From: Phlebopus portentosus
Taxonomy: Eukaryota; Basidiomycota; Agaricomycetes; Boletales; Boletinellaceae
Direction: 5' to 3'
NCBI GenBank assembly: GCA_037892935.1
Contig: JAYXKI010000002.1
Span: 930,001 to 994,000, forward strand
DNA length: 64,000 nucleotides
The notes beneath the pieces were generated by a model that saw only the letters and a list, made by a program, of their open reading frames with translations, searched no databases and had not been told where the DNA came from. The position numbers and the translations under genes are program-made. This document shows, one piece after another, positions 1 to 12,200 of this stretch. The stretch's first letter is position 1. The number at the start of each line of letters is the position of its first letter.

Positions 1-472
1 TTCTTCCAGCAGGGGGGCTGGAGTTTCTTAAGAACTGGCACTGGTGAAGACGAAGAGGAGAGCGAGTCTGAAAGTGAATCCGAGTTTGCGGCTGACACAG
101 ACGAGCTTGTGGAGTCGGAGAGTGAGGATTCCGGTAGTGAGTTTGATGACTCGGCTAGCGATGATTCTGGTAGTGCGTCGAGCTTCGATGAGGATGAATC
201 TAGTGGTAAGTCTGCGAGCAGCTTGTCATAGCTGTGGCTTGTCAACATATATACGTACTTCCAGGTGACGACTGGGATGAACTGGAGAAGAAGGCAGAGA
301 AAGGTAATAGTTCTCCCGTTTCACTAAAGAGGATAATTAACGCCGTTCTTTGGTTCTCTCAGCCGACAAAAAGCGAGCCACCAATGGCAAACGTCGGGAC
401 TCTGATGACTCTGGCTCTGACAGACAAAAGAAGAACAAGGCAAAAGTGAACGGAAAGTCCAAGAGGAAATAA
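1..472 (+). CDS. SPT16: FACT complex subunit SPT16, C-terminal end (partial)
   Basis: This is the last part of a gene that begins before the window. The first residues read FFQQGGWSFL, matching the conserved end of the SPT16 middle domain, and are followed by a long acidic Glu/Asp/Ser tail, the motif DWDELEKKAEK and a Lys/Arg-rich end (KVNGKSKRK). That order is diagnostic of the SPT16 tail, which binds histone H2A-H2B. SPT16 with POB3/SSRP1 forms FACT, a nuclear histone chaperone that disassembles and rebuilds nucleosomes during transcription and replication. I see an intron at 206-264 (gtaag...ccag) and a second shortly after the DWDELEKKAEK exon, both short. The stop is TAA at 470-472. The identification is firm; the N-terminal aminopeptidase-like domain is outside the window. 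Confidence 0.9.
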
Positions 473-762
473 TGGAGAATTTTGGGACCTTTGTTCATTC
501 TGTCTCGCGTCTGAGGTTCTGGAATTGGAGCTGATTGTGTGTTATTTACACAAGGAGCTTTTTTAGGATTGGTTTCTATGTCTCATCTAACCTATTGATT
601 GGCTTTCGACTACGAGAATGTTTTGCCTGAAGTTGTAATGCATCCACTTAATACTTCTTGCACCTATTAAGAGACTTTAAACTACAATCTTGAACAACAG
701 CCCATCAGTCGTCGATCATAGAAGTCGACGATCAACTCGAATCAGCTTTCCATCATTCAACC

Positions 763-2054
763 ATGACTCATCTAAAATCTGCAGATTTTCTTGAAATCTT
801 ACGGGGGTTTGTATTTGAACGAGTACTGAGTGAAGGCACGGACTCTGTGAATCCTTGTTTTGCGATTTATTTTTGAAGAGAATTCCAGATCCTGTCACTC
901 ATAATATCTCAGTTCTCGGCATGCTCTCCCCGGGATCAAGTGACTCACATTCTCAAGCAATTGTTCGTATCGAGCGAACAGCACTTTCAGGCGACTTCTC
1001 CAAACTTCTTCGAGATAGGTTAGAGAATGTAAAGCTAATCGAATCGACGGACATAGTAAGCTATGATTATTTGTTCTCTGTCCATTATATATATTCTGAT
1101 GACGTGAACGGGTAGTATTCATGGCTACTAGCTTGGTTTACAAAGCATCAAGACGTCCCGGATGCCAAAATAAACATTATTTGTCCAGCAACGGAGGTGC
1201 ATATACGCAAGGTTCGTCAAGGGTACTAGTGATATAGTACTCTGCTGACCAGTACTCATGTTCTAGTATTCAAGCCAATCCATTATAATGGTACGGGAGA
1301 CTCCTGAGTTGTATGAAAAGATCGTGAAGCCCTTCATTCAAGCCTTCCCTCCATCACGGACATATTGGTTAGCTGTCTCACTTTCTAGGTGAAGCAGCCG
1401 GTTGATTCAGTGTAAATTCTAGGGTCGAGAATATCTTGACAGGCGTCTCTGAGGCAGAGAAGGTGTTATACAGGGACGACTCACCTGAAGCTGGGTTCTT
1501 GATTGTACCCGACATGAAATGGGATCTTGCGAACACCTCGACGCTGTATCTTGTCGCGCTTTCATTGAACCGGAAAATACGATCGTTACGGGATCTGAAC
1601 AGGCATCACCTTCCAATGCTAAAGAATATACGTCGAGAAGCAAGCCGGATTGTGAAAGAACGATGGGGACTTGAGAAAGGTAGCCTCCGTTTCTACGTGC
1701 ATTACCAGCCTTCCTATTGTAAGTGCCTTAACCCTCTGTGATCCTGTGTTGAAGGCGATCATCTCTCAACTAAGATCACTTTCACGTCCACATTGTTAAT
1801 TCAAACTATGTTGGATTTCCCGGAATGAACGTCGGCCAAGCACATCTCTTGGAAGACCTGATTTCCTTGGTGTGCTGTCCTAAAACATCTCTCCATTTGG
1901 CGCCTGCTCCTAAGTCATTTCTCCTTCGCAGATTGAGCTCGGCGAGCCTTCAGCACCGTGCATTCTGAAACGTATGACATTCTCGTATGGGCTTGGAGAC
2001 CAGCACGGGTTATTCGAGAAAATGAAGTCGGCTCAAGAAAACTTGGAACAGTAG
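763..2054 (+). CDS. Scavenger mRNA decapping enzyme DcpS (HIT family)
   Basis: Spliced product of 316 residues from seven exons: 763-835, 889-1055, 1116-1211, 1267-1367, 1423-1718, 1775-1869 and 1932-2054; the sum is divisible by three. DcpS hydrolyses the residual m7GpppN cap left after 3'-5' mRNA decay, releasing m7GMP. The histidine triad is present as HFHVHIV, created across the intron at 1719-1774. Family landmarks include FVFERVLSE, the PATEVHIRKYS segment, GFLIVPDMKWD and IRSLRDLNRHHLPML. The length is close to the usual 300-340 residues. The first intron is best explained as GC-AG (836-888), which gives FERVLSEDP; a GT-AG alternative at 823-878 is also in frame but spoils that conserved stretch. 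It is followed head-to-tail by a small ORF 128 bp downstream. Confidence 0.92.
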
Positions 2055-2182
2055 TTACAAATTCAAATTTGGCATGTCAGCTTCCTTTTGTCGTATAATA
2101 AAAAGGATCTACGAGTGATCTACGCTATCTCTTCCCATTCGGGCCAGCCAGCTTGAAAGACTCAAATACCTTACCTCACGAC

Positions 2183-2518
2183 ATGCGACCAACGCTCTCG
2201 CGGCTCATCGCTATCGTACCGCGCAGCGCAGTACCAAAGCACCTCCAATACCGTGTAATCCCTCCACCACTGCGACCAAGCGAAAAACCGGCCGAGCCAA
2301 CGCTCGTGGATCTCCTCATCGCACGAAAAGAAGCGCGTGATAGGGTGTACGCCGACGCTCAGCAGAGACTGCAGGAGACAGGGGCGCTTGAAGTGGATGC
2401 GAGTATCCAGCCGTGGCCAACTAATCTGCGCGTCGAGCCAATAGTGAAGAGGGAAGCATTTGCAAAGATCACAAAGAAGGCTCGGATGGCGTTGAAAGAA
2501 GCGCTGAAGGAACGATAA
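2183..2518 (+). CDS. Small basic hypothetical protein (111 aa)
   Basis: A single uninterrupted ORF starting with MRPTLSRLIAIVPRSAVPK and ending MALKEALKER. The ATG at 2183 is the first in frame; the reading frame extends upstream only through a TTG. The protein is rich in Arg, Lys, Pro and Ala. Its N-terminus has spaced Arg residues and hydrophobics, which would suit a mitochondrial presequence, and the C-terminal third is predicted helical and strongly basic (ITKKARMALKEALKER). This composition would fit a small mitochondrial ribosomal or assembly protein, but I recognise no family and that is only inference. Codon use is sober and there is no competing ORF with better features; the minus-strand ORF over the same bases looks like a shadow. 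Confidence 0.6.
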   Translation: MRPTLSRLIAIVPRSAVPKHLQYRVIPPPLRPSEKPAEPTLVDLLIARKEARDRVYADAQQRLQETGALEVDASIQPWPTNLRVEPIVKREAFAKITKKARMALKEALKER

Positions 2519-2716
2519 AGGACTTGGTGTGTTTGCTGTCTTTATTGGCTTTGTACAGTAGCTCACAAATGCGAAATACTTGCCCTATTTCCAGTTCTAT
2601 TGTCTCAGATGCGCATCGCATGAGCCTCGATCTATCGATTTTTCAGTCCATTATACGTCGTCTACGATGCATATGTAACAGATGCATTCTACCATCTAAT
2701 AGTAATAGGAAGAAAA

Positions 2717-4019
2717 TCAATTTCCGTCGGCTTTCGTCTCCGCTTCCATCCGTTCTCGAACTTCCTTGATAACTCGCTCAAGCAGTTTGTTGTATCGTTC
2801 GGGCCATTGCAAATGAAGTGCATGACCAGTATTCTCGAACACAACATACTCGGCCTCTGGCATGTTTTCCTTCAAGTATTTGCTGTTACGAGGGTCTACA
2901 AGGTTATCCTGATCGCCGGACACGATAAGAACCTTGGGTATTGATCGTGATATCTCGCGCAGCCTATCTGGTGTTACGCGGTGTGTTAGTCCTGCAGACA
3001 TTTGCGACAAGGCTCCTATAGGTGACTGGACTCGGATCGCAGCTATACGTTTGTAGTATTCCTGTGAGTGAAGACGATAAAATGTATCGCTCATTGCCAT
3101 AGTAGAGGTCTGCTCGCACCTGCTCCTGGATTTCTCTATTCGTGCGGTTATTTGGGTCCCCCTCGGCTTTTGCATGAAGAAATGGTTCAGGGAAAAGCAT
3201 GTTCACCGCCAGCGGCACTTTCTTGTAAGGATCCGAGATTGCGAAGAGACGTGTGAGGTAGGAGACTCCCTTCCACTATACAACGGATAGATTAGATTCG
3301 GATCGACGAGCTGAGTTTGATCTGCACGCACTGGAGGTAGATTTGACCAAGGACGTCCACCTGCAGTTGTAACAGTCAGCGCTAACGAAACAATTCGGTC
3401 AGGTATCCTGCTTGACAGTTCTAGAACAAAGATATTTTCAAACAGAGGCCGAAAAGGCAGTTACTTGTAGGTGCATACCCATAGAAATCATTCCTCCCAA
3501 GCTAACTCCGACGACGTGCACTTGACGTTTCTCAGTCCATCCAATGTAATCAAGCAGGACTATCACGTCCTCTGCCATGCCGGAGGTACTGTAGTTCACA
3601 TCTAGTCTCGGACAAAGCGTCTCATGCAGCGGACATGCAAAAGAATACTCACGTATATGGACCACGAGGCGTTCCACTATTCCCGACTCCTCGATTGTCG
3701 AAAACCAGTACACTATGCTGACCAGAACGACCAAAGTACTCGACTTGCGGTTCCCATGAGAATGACGTACTGTTCAACCTATAGCACCGTATTGCAATAC
3801 CTAAGACATGCTCAACTCATAAATTTGAAAAGCCACGCACCCCATGATGAAGACCACTTTCTCCGGTCCACTTCCATGAAGCTCATAGTACAGGGAATGA
3901 CTCTCAAGTGGGTTGCTGTCCTGTCCACGCACATGAGTGACTGGACATAGACCTTTCTTGACGAGGGTAGTCGGGTCGAAGATAGTCTTATACTTGCTCT
4001 CGTCAAAATCTTCCGCCAT
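2717..4019 (-). CDS. Alpha/beta hydrolase-fold protein
   Basis: Minus-strand gene with several introns, starting MAEDFDESKYKTIFDPTT (ATG complement 4017-4019) and ending with TGA at 2717-2719. The exons give the order expected of an alpha/beta hydrolase: a first strand with LYYELHGSGPEKVVFIMG, the segment VFDNRGVGNSGTPRGPYT, the nucleophile elbow GVSLGG, a cap region, then LIVSGDQDNLVDP with the likely acid and NTGHALH with the likely catalytic His. The substrate cannot be told; epoxide hydrolases, esterases and haloalkane dehalogenases share this plan. No signal peptide is seen, so it is probably cytosolic. It is divergent with HRQ1, with 191 bp between the start codons, so the two may share a promoter. 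Confidence 0.85.
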
Positions 4020-4210
4020 TGTCTGCCCTTACCACAGAAAAAGAAGAGTTTGAGATGAGAACTGATTGGTCGTTGTGAACTTGATTCTGAATTTGAAGAC
4101 GGGAATACTCATCATCACCTCACGTGGATATTTCCGACGCAGCGTCAAAGCTCTTCACGTAACCAACACCACCTGGTCTCGTCGGCTCAGACCCCCGAAG
4201 ACAAAATATT

Positions 4211-7200
4211 ATGTCGAATGCCTCTATAAGTGTGAGTCCGACCGGGAAGGGACAGAAACGAAGAAAACGCAGTCCACCAACAAAGTCCGAAGTACCCGAT
4301 GAAGAAGACTTGGAAGTTTACGATCGACCCAAGAAAGCACGTTCTACTGGGAAAGAGAAAGCCGAAGAGCAAGTTCAAGACGATTGGCCGGAATACTTTG
4401 TTGAGGTACGCACGAGAGTCTACGTACGAATTTGAGCTGCATGGTCTGAGCTATTGTTACTTCAGTTATACAAGGTTGAGTGGTAATTGGGGAACGACAT
4501 TCAATCTCGCACTGACCGACTTTCCTTTATCAACAAGATTTTCAAGGTACACCGTATACTCTCGAAACGTATCAAAGTACTCAGAAGTCCGTTGTGTAAA
4601 GGCGCTAAATACTGTTCTTGCGTTTTGTTCATCTCGAAAGCATCTGGCAATTACATTTCCAGTCGTTCGCTCTTCTGTGGAGCGTCTTCTCACCAAGCAA
4701 GTACACTATACTTTCCCGAACAAGCTTCTTCAAGACTTACAGCATACAGACCTCTTGAACTAGAAAGAGTTGCAGAACTCAAGTATGCCTTCGCGTTCAT
4801 TTACGCTAGAGTAAATCTAAGACATCGCAGGGCTTTATTGCCAGATTTGATTCGCTTTGCGTATATTCCGCGCGACCAGCTCATGATCAATGCTGACGCT
4901 CAGGAATCATCTTCTCGAGGCAAAAAGGATCGTGAACGTTCCCCGGATTTCTCGGCTTTCACGATTGGCAGTAGTTCTGCCGGCTTTTCTCACAGCACAC
5001 CGCATGAAGACGAGCACGTACTCGTTCTGGATTTTGCAGCAGCCAAAGGTTCTGCGAAGAAGCCTGACAAGCCCGCGTATGTGCCAATCACCTGGACACT
5101 ATCTCTTTGGCTGACAACAGGAAAGATTTGCATACCAGCTTCCACCAGCTATGACTCCTCAGGCCGTGAAAAAGCTAATCAAGAAACGAAATCAGCGTTT
5201 TGAACATGCTGTAACCGAGTAGAGTGTTCCGAGTTACTTTATCCTTCCGTCCCTCACTGTTCAACCAACAGACTTCTTGACGCGGCTTCTGACACAGACA
5301 ATCCTGCTCTTCTCATCCAATCCGCAGCTCGCGACCAGATCCCTATCAATCCAAATGTAGTAAAGCAAGAACATGGGGACGAGGACAAACTGAGACAGGT
5401 TGTTCCAGACTCTATTGAACGAGACAGTATCGAGGTCATCATAGATGAAATCATTTTGTTGGACTGGTACAAAAATCAGATAGTGGACAGGCGAATTTTT
5501 GACTCCAAAGAAGGCCGATTGGGTATGTTGTATTGGCTGGTTTACCTGAAGACGTCTCATATGTGTCGAATTGACAGGCACTCTCGCTGTATCAGTCTCG
5601 AACACTATACTGCAAGCTCTTTATGACTCAAGAAAGATCTCATCATTCTATATACATCAGGCAGCCGCTATTGATGCCATTCAAGAAGGCAAAGATGTCA
5701 TCGTCTCTACGAGTACGGCTTCCGGTAAAAGTGTAATCTATCAGGTACATTATTCATTTGGCTGCTCAGCGGCAAATTAATCGGACGAAACTTTTCTCAG
5801 GTTCCTATGTTGAGGTTCCTTGAAGAGGATCGCAGCGCTAAGGCGATCTATATCTATCCTACAAAAGTCGGTATATTGTTTGTGCTGAGTTGCCTTCTCA
5901 CAATACCTTCAGGCGCTGGCGCAAGACCAACGAACAGCTCTAGAACAATTGCTTTGGGCCTGCGAAGGACTGCGATATGTAAAGGTTGCTAATTATGATG
6001 GAGATACACCTATGGAGCAAAGAGCTGGTAATATTACGATTCGTGGATGCTTACCTACTTATTTACTTTCCTGTTCAAGGTGTACGAGACTCGGCATCCG
6101 TGATTTTTACAAACTTCGTGAGTACCAAATGACCGTGTACTCAGGCCCGGATTATTTACGGTGATGCAGGACATGCTGCATGCCTCTATCCTTCCTCATG
6201 AGGAGAACTGGCGGCAGTGCGTGTTTCATTCTAAGCCGCACTCTTATACCGACCATCTTCAATCAGATTCCTAAAAAATCTGAAGCTCGTTGCTGTTGAT
6301 GAGCTTCACTACTATTCTGGAGTTTTCGGGACGTAAGTCACTTATTCACTTCTCAGATCAACAGGTATTCACTTCTATATAGACATGTGGCGTATATCAT
6401 GCGGCGACTGCGAAGGATATGTGCAGCCGTTGGCAGTAAGTCCGAGTCGTCGTTCAGTGACCCGTGAGGCCGCAGATGCTAATTGACCTGGTAGATCGCC
6501 GAATCCGTTTCGTATCTTGCAGTGCAACGATCTCAAATCCGCTTCAGCACATGAAGAATATCTTTGGAATAGATGTAGGCAACCGGATGTATACTTGAAT
6601 GTCAGCGTGTGTTCTCACGTTTGTGATCTCCAGAATATCGAGGTCATTACAGACGATGGTGCTCCGTCAGGGAGGAAGGACTTTCTCATCTGGAACCCTC
6701 CACCTAGTGATGAAATGGATCCGACTCTTGGCCGGCGGAGTTCATTGGTGGAAGCTACGATCCTCATGCGCTTCCTTATGAAGAAAGGAGTTCGAACAAT
6801 CCTCTTCTGCAAAGTAAGCCATTGTATTTCGTACTGAGAATCGTAAGTCATCTTCCTTAAAGTATAGAAGAATGTGTGAATTGGTAGGTAATGAAGAATG
6901 TCTTTTGTCCATGTGGACTAATTGCACGCAGGCAATGAAAACTCTGAGACAGGACCTTAGTGCGGAGGGCCGTCACGATGTTTTGAAGCGTGTCATGGCT
7001 TATCGCGGGGGTCCGTGCTATTGCTGCCCAATCATCTCTTTATCCGACTTATCTGACTTCACATATTGCCTAGGCTACTCTCAGCAAGTCAGCTCCGTCA
7101 TTTTATCTGCGAATGTCTGCATGTATTGACAGTTCATTCGCTATAGGACCGGCGAAAGATAGAGCAAGAAGCGTTTTCAGGAAATCTCTTAGGTATTGTT

Positions 7201-9228
7201 GCAACGAATGCTCTTGAGCTCGGTGTCGACATCGGCGTACTTGATGCTGTCGTTATGCTCGGATATCCATTTGGCGTTGCAAACCTTGTACGTACTCGCG
7301 ATGATTTGACGGGCACCATTTATTCTCACTAATATCGATTTGGTTAGAGGCAACAAGCGGGTCGCGCAGGGCGAAGGGCACGAGATTCATTGGCAGTCCT
7401 TGTGGCTGATTCGCTACCTCTTGATCAGTACTACGTACAACATCCTAACGAGCTACACAGAGCCAGGGGAGATGACCTGCTTATTGACCTCGAAAGCAGA
7501 GTAATTCTTGAAGCACATCTCCAATGCGCGGCGTTCGAAATGCCCCTGACACATGAAGATTCCTCATATTTCGGTCCTCGCCTGCGAAAATTATGTGACA
7601 TCTGTCTCTCCAAAGACAAAGAAGGGTGGTACGTTCAAGTGAAACTAATTACTCCAATAAATAGCATCCCCTTATGGATATCGTAGGTATCACCCTAACC
7701 CCAAGTTTCTTCCCTACCCGAGCAAACATGTTTCTATCCGAGGTATCAAGGAACAGACGTATTCTATCATAGACGTCACAGACGTAGGAAAGAGCGGCGG
7801 AAGCGCCAAAATGTTGGAAGAAATCGAACTGTCAAGAGCAATGTTCGAAGCTTTCGAGGGCGCGGTGGTAAGTATAGACGAGGATGCCTCTTGGAATTCA
7901 GCATTTAACTTTTACTCCATGAAGTTCATGCACCAAGGGTTGACATTTATTGTAAGCCTTTGTTTGCTTCTTCTCACTATCAAATTCTGAAATATTCGGT
8001 CAGGTTCAAGAGATCAGCCACGATTCAAGGATAGCCAAACTTATTCGAGCTGATGTGAATTGGACGACAAAGCCCAGGTTCGCGACTAAACTGACATACT
8101 TCGGCTAATGCTGATTCTTGCAAACATTACAGAGACTTCACGTCAGTTCTGCTGAAGTATACTAAGATTAAGTACTCATTGCGGTTTTCCCCACAGCGAC
8201 GTTGATGCAATGCAGACACATCGAATTCGCGAAATAAAGGGTTCCATGATACGAGCACACTATGGTCGTGAGTACGATTCATGTCCATGTGGTCAGGGAG
8301 CTCATTATTTACCAGGAGTCGAATTAAGGACAGCCGTATTTGGTGAGGTGTTTTCATATTCATCTACTGAGGCGTTGTCTAAATTGCATTTCTCCCAGGT
8401 TATTTCAAAGTCCGGTACGGCCAGTCGGCACAATTGGTATGCTTCGACGATCTTACATCTCAGTTTTTGAATTTCAGGAACAATGTCATACTGGACACAG
8501 TCGATCTAGAGATGCCTCCGTTCGAGCGCAGCACAACCGGTTTTTGGATTGATCTTCCGAAGAGAACGCTAGATATCCTGCGCCTGAAAGGCATAAATGC
8601 AGCTGAAGCCATTCACAGCGCAGCACATGCCTTTCTGAATCGGTTTCCTATGGCGGCGGACGTAAGGACAGAATGCAAAGTACCAGTAAAGGAATATCTG
8701 GCCGCGGGGTCGAAGAGGAAGCGGCCCGCTAGGTAAATACTTGAGGAAGCACTTTTAATTGGACCGTTAATTGACGTTTGTGTTGACAGACTCATCTTTT
8801 TCGACAGCGCTGGTACGGACGGTGCGATAGCAGCGAAAGCATTTGATCATGGTATGAATGTCTACAGATGGCCAAAGAAGGGGACTCATCAAGTAACTCT
8901 CTTCAGTTTCCGACTTGATGCACGATGCTTTTGAGACAATTGAATCCTGCACCTGTCTCGACGGCTGTGATAAGTGTGAGAAATAGGCATTATCCGTAAT
9001 TCATGACTATTCTAAGGATAGTATCTAGGCATCCGAAGTGCATTTTGCAAGGAGCAGAACATCGTGTCGTCAAAGATTGGTTCTCAAATAGTCATCAGGG
9101 GTATACTTGGCCTTCCTATAAACATCGAAGCAATACCAGTCGGCGAGTCGAACGGAGTCGACTCTATCGTTGAGGCGCAGCCCGTTCGCGCAGTGGACGG
9201 CGTGGAGATTGAATACTACGTAGACTAA
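4211..9228 (+). CDS. HRQ1: RecQ4-like ATP-dependent DNA helicase HRQ1
   Basis: A gene of more than 15 short exons. HRQ1 is a 3'-5' superfamily 2 helicase of the nucleus that acts in interstrand crosslink repair and telomere maintenance. Visible motifs in order are the Walker A-like loop STSTASGKSVIYQ, AIYIYPTKALAQDQR, the DEAH-type box VDELHYYSGVFGT, motif III-like SCSATISNP, IVATNALELGVDIG, and QQAGRAGRR (motif VI). The C-terminus carries the DUF1998/MZB cysteine cluster CTCLDGCDKCIRSAFC, the zinc-binding unit typical of HRQ1/MrfA. The N-terminal segment FKALNTVLAFCSSRKHLA is also a family hallmark. First exons: 4211-4405, 4466-4474, 4538-4546, 4602-4696, 4750-5076, 5126-5218 and 5272-5522, with the acceptor at 5125 least sure. 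Two exons are only 9 nt and the intron 4697-4749 seems to be GC-AG. The stop at 9226-9228 lies 21 bp from that of the convergent gene. Confidence 0.92.
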
Positions 9229-9249
9229 ACCTACGGGAAGCAGATTAGA

Positions 9250-12200
9250 CTATTTGAGAGGATCGAAATCCCCCCAATCGTCTTTGGTAGGCTTCTTTGC
9301 TGCTGCTGCGTTCCACGGCTGCGATGGTGTGGAAGGTGCGAGTATAGAGTTCATTGATAGTGACGGAGGAGAGGTGACCAATGAAGGGGAGGAAGTAGAA
9401 GGGAATGTTGCCGCAAGAGGTAGCGTGACATTATAATTCGGTTTGCTCGGTTGTATTGGCACGGTATGACCTGTTGACATGGTCGGGACATTGTAGTTGG
9501 GGAATGTCTGTTGTGAAAGAGGGGGAGTAGACATGCTAAGCACCGGAGATTGCTTTGACTGGGACATTGCAGGTGTGCCGAACGCTGAAGACGGTGTCCT
9601 AGAGGTAGTTCCCATCGGACTCCGGGATAAACTCGAGGGAGAAGTCAGTGGCGGAGGAATGCCTTGCAGAGATGGTGATGTAGATGGTTTCTGCGCCTGG
9701 AACGTCGTAGAGGTGGCAGACGGACTTTGTACCTGCGGGCTCTAATATCATAGTTAATTTCGACAGACTGTACCGAATAAAATCCGCCGTACATCATTGA
9801 GCAAGCTACCCCAGACATCATCATCCCAGCTCTTTCCGTTTTCAACAATTGCATCTGGTTTGACGGTACTCGTCGATGCTCCGGCAACGAGGCTCGCGAA
9901 GTCGATACCGTTAGCTGATCCGCCAACCGATCCCAGCCCGGTCTCAGTACCCGACTTGTCTTCAATGCGCTGTGAATCTTTCAGGAATTGCAAATGTTCC
10001 CGTTCGACTCGATCTCCGAGCTTCTTGATTACAGCCATGAAGCGCTGGAACTGAGAGACATTAAGTACTAGCAAAAGTAAGCATACCGATGTGACTCTTC
10101 ATCCAGTACCGTGTCACGTACATGGTCCCATAGACATTGTCCAAAGTTGTGGTAATACCAACGTTGCAACTGCTTCACGATCGACCTTGTAACCCATTGC
10201 TTCTTGCACTGCTAACGTAGCAAGCTATTATGTCTGTTCAACGAGAGCAAACACTGTCATCGGTTTCAGTGCCTTACCATCACCGCAGGTTCTGAACGAG
10301 TATTAGACTTGGTCGTGACGTAACAGTGCAAATGTATACTTACCCTTGGTCCGTATTCTCGAAAGAAGCGGCACAAGCTTTTGCGTTAAGCTCAACTTTC
10401 AAACGAAAATCTCATAAAAAAGAGGAATCAATTGCTAAGGGTCGGAAGCTGCGTACTTGATCCAGAGTTTTACCATAGCCAAGAACGTCTCCAAAGTTGC
10501 GACTTTTACAGATAGTATCCTGGTTTTTGTGAACACGAGCTTTATACACGGCGTTAAGCTTTTTCAATGCTGCGTGAATAGCGACAAAACCATTTTACTC
10601 ACTGCCACGCGCGGGAAGAGCACCCCTTGCACTTCGGCGTAATCGATAGTCTCACAGAGATTCGGTACAACTTTGAGGGCACGTTCTTGCACCTATGACG
10701 GGTTTAGAGAACGCTATATTAGGTCTATCAGACAATGAACAACTCACTATTGTATGGTCTGATTCCAGAGCATTGTATACAAGTGGAAGGACGTCTTCAA
10801 AAATAAGAAAGTTTGAGTGAATGCAATTTGAACCATGGAACACTTGACTTACGTTCCCTAAACATGGCTTTATCAGTTTTACTCTGAAGGAGTGACAGGT
10901 TATCCAGCAGCGTAATCATGTTTTGTGGAGGTTCTTTTAGAGCAAATAACGGTTTCAGACTTGGTAGAACGACGGAGGCAAATTGAGTTGGGGAAAGGCT
11001 CTTTGAAATGGCAAAAACGTTGGGCAGGATGTACGGTAGAAGGTGAGTGTCTTTCATCTGCAATACATGGTCACTGTTATTTATATTATGAACAAAGGAC
11101 AACATAACTTACCTCTTCCAATAGCGAAGGAAGAATCTTCCTCGTCTTCAGACCCTCACTGAATTTGTCCAGAACGCCAGTAAGGCCCTTCATAAAAGTG
11201 ATCTTCTCTTCCCGAGTCTTTGACGCAAACGTCGATCTTTCGAGGAAACTGAGCGTCGATATTGATAATGATGAAAAAAATGGATGAGAAGGTAATGTCG
11301 CTGGCGTCGGCCGGTGAAGAGCATGTCTGGTGATCAACGATGAAAGCAATTCTAAAAGCAGATGCATGGCCTGATGAGACAATTGGTCCGGGAAAATGCT
11401 TGAAACGCACCCCTGAGCTCCGAATCAGCGCGTTCGAGATTGCGGAAACCTCGCGACAAATTATCGCGCAAGCTAGCAGGGCTGTTATGATTTCGGAAAG
11501 GAGGACTTCCTTTGTTATGCACAGCATAAATCAGACAACCCAGAGAATACATGTCAGACTCAGTCACGAGCTGTTCGTCAAGAACATATTCCGGAGCTTA
11601 CAACAACGGTTGAGTTCTTAATGCCTCAAAAGGGGTAAATAACATACCTAGATAATCAAAGGATCGTTGAACATAGCTTGGAAGATAGTTGTCGAAAAGA
11701 GGAGAACGCTGATCTGCCGGAGATCCATCTGCTCCAGAAAGCTGAATAGTATGCCCCAGTCCTCCTAGTTTCCAGTCTCCCTAAGACACAATCAGACCAG
11801 CACTTTGAAAAGAAAGTTAGCACGGACAGATGAGTTGATTAAAACATTCTCTGGGTTTATGTTTGAGTGAATGCGGCGTGCAGAGGAGTGGAGGAAGGAT
11901 AGACCCTTGCATAGTTGCAAGACGCCTTTTTGTATCTGGTAAATGCCATTAGCCCTGATAAGATAGAAGAACACTTTGCACACGAACTTCGATTTCATCA
12001 AGCTCGACTAGTGGAGAAGCCCGAGACCCAGGAATCGAAAGGTGCAACGAAGATAATAGTGGTTCGGTGGCAAATATAACTTCTGCACGTGTCTCTTCGA
12101 CTGGTTCCACCATCTCTGAAACAGATCATTTGATCAACAAGCTTAGCTCGTAAGAAATATTAATACAGACCAAGAATGTTTGGATGGCGAAGTTTACCCA

